From Pseudorhodoferax aquiterrae (lineage in GTDB: Bacteria > Pseudomonadota > Gammaproteobacteria > Burkholderiales > Burkholderiaceae_C): a stretch of DNA of 64,000 nucleotides. The DNA lies in contig NZ_BMYK01000001.1 of assembly GCF_014652235.1 (NCBI RefSeq), positions 248,001 through 312,000 on the forward strand, given 5' to 3'. The notes under the pieces are model-generated. The model worked only from the letters and a program-made list of their open reading frames with translations. It was not told where the DNA came from and searched no databases. This document shows, piece by piece, positions 63,888-64,000 of this stretch. A program made the position numbers and the translations under genes. The stretch's first letter is position 1, and every line of letters begins with the position of its first letter.

Positions 63888-64000
63888 TCATTGCACGGTG
63901 ATGCGGCGCGGCTGGGCCGAGGCCTTGCGGCGCACGGTGATGTGCAGCACGCCGTCGCGCAGGCGCGCCTCCACGCCGTCCGGATCGGCATCCTCGGGCA
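63888..64000 (-). CDS. second Hsp20-family protein, C-terminal part (cut by window edge)
   Basis: The last 36 codons of another alpha-crystallin-domain protein lie at the window end: ...EARLRDGVLHITVRRKASAQ and then PRRITVQ before TGA. They align with the end of the neighbouring Hsp20 (ELAHGVLKLRIPKA, then PRRIEVQLQ), so the two genes form a tandem pair with 26 bases between. The shared ending AQPRRI-V-Q indicates duplication. Confidence 0.82.
   Translation of the reverse strand, partial: PEDADPDGVEARLRDGVLHITVRRKASAQPRRITVQ

Overview
The window is a high-GC chromosomal segment from a betaproteobacterium, most likely a member of the Comamonadaceae (Variovorax, Acidovorax or Hydrogenophaga-like). 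The reasons are the number of tripartite tricarboxylate (Bug/TctC) receptors (four plus one relic), strong GC bias at third codon positions, tightly overlapping ATGA/GTGA gene joints, and a wealth of acyl-CoA catabolic genes. No rRNA, tRNA, CRISPR array, transposase or integrase was seen.

Layout. 1-3819: a Bug receptor diverging from a LacI-type regulator with two matching operators, then phosphoglucomutase and a flavin-fold stress protein. 3820-7905 (minus): a complete TctC-TctB-TctA transporter with an Ldh-type dehydrogenase. 8086-14620: a six-gene beta-oxidation operon (CoA transferase, acyl-CoA ligase, acyl-CoA dehydrogenase, two crotonases, a dienoyl-CoA-reductase-like SDR). 14630-15315: a truncated Bug relic followed by an AT-rich promoter region. 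15316-27530: a nine-gene envelope polysaccharide cluster (processive GT2 synthase, bactofilin-like protein, two deacetylase-like proteins of which one carries an in-frame amber codon, WecB epimerase, YaiO-like barrel, membrane protein, two paralogous lipoproteins). 27545-32284: a large LuxR/MalT-type (LAL) regulator divergent from a nitronate monooxygenase and a TesB thioesterase. 32365-42590: TerC, a small repeat protein, a Bug receptor, FadB, an SDR, a phosphoesterase, a nucleotidyltransferase-like protein and an ABC exporter fused to kinase-like and receiver domains. 42642-53326: esterase, Baeyer-Villiger-type monooxygenase, ligase, thiolase, hydratase, DsbA-fold isomerase, GST, a solute-binding protein and another ligase. 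53344-57970: a PAS-GGDEF cyclase and a four-gene envelope protease cluster of unknown role. 58160-64000: acyl-CoA dehydrogenase, alcohol dehydrogenase, solute-binding protein, Bug receptor, DsbA-fold isomerase and two Hsp20 genes.

How it fits together. A 16-bp palindrome close to TCGTCCGTTCGGACGA occurs at seven intergenic positions, plus one weaker copy, in front of nearly every catabolic unit from 8 kb to 62 kb. At most of these sites a -10-like hexamer (TAGnnT or similar) lies 21-24 nt beyond the palindrome. This places the palindrome near -42.5, the geometry of a LuxR-type class II activator. The LAL regulator at 27.5-30.2 kb has a copy in its own divergent promoter region and is the obvious candidate. 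The inferred picture is a scattered regulon for uptake of a carboxylic or cyclic substrate, its activation to a CoA thioester, and beta-oxidation with alcohol dehydrogenase, Baeyer-Villiger and esterase steps. The substrate is not visible from sequence.
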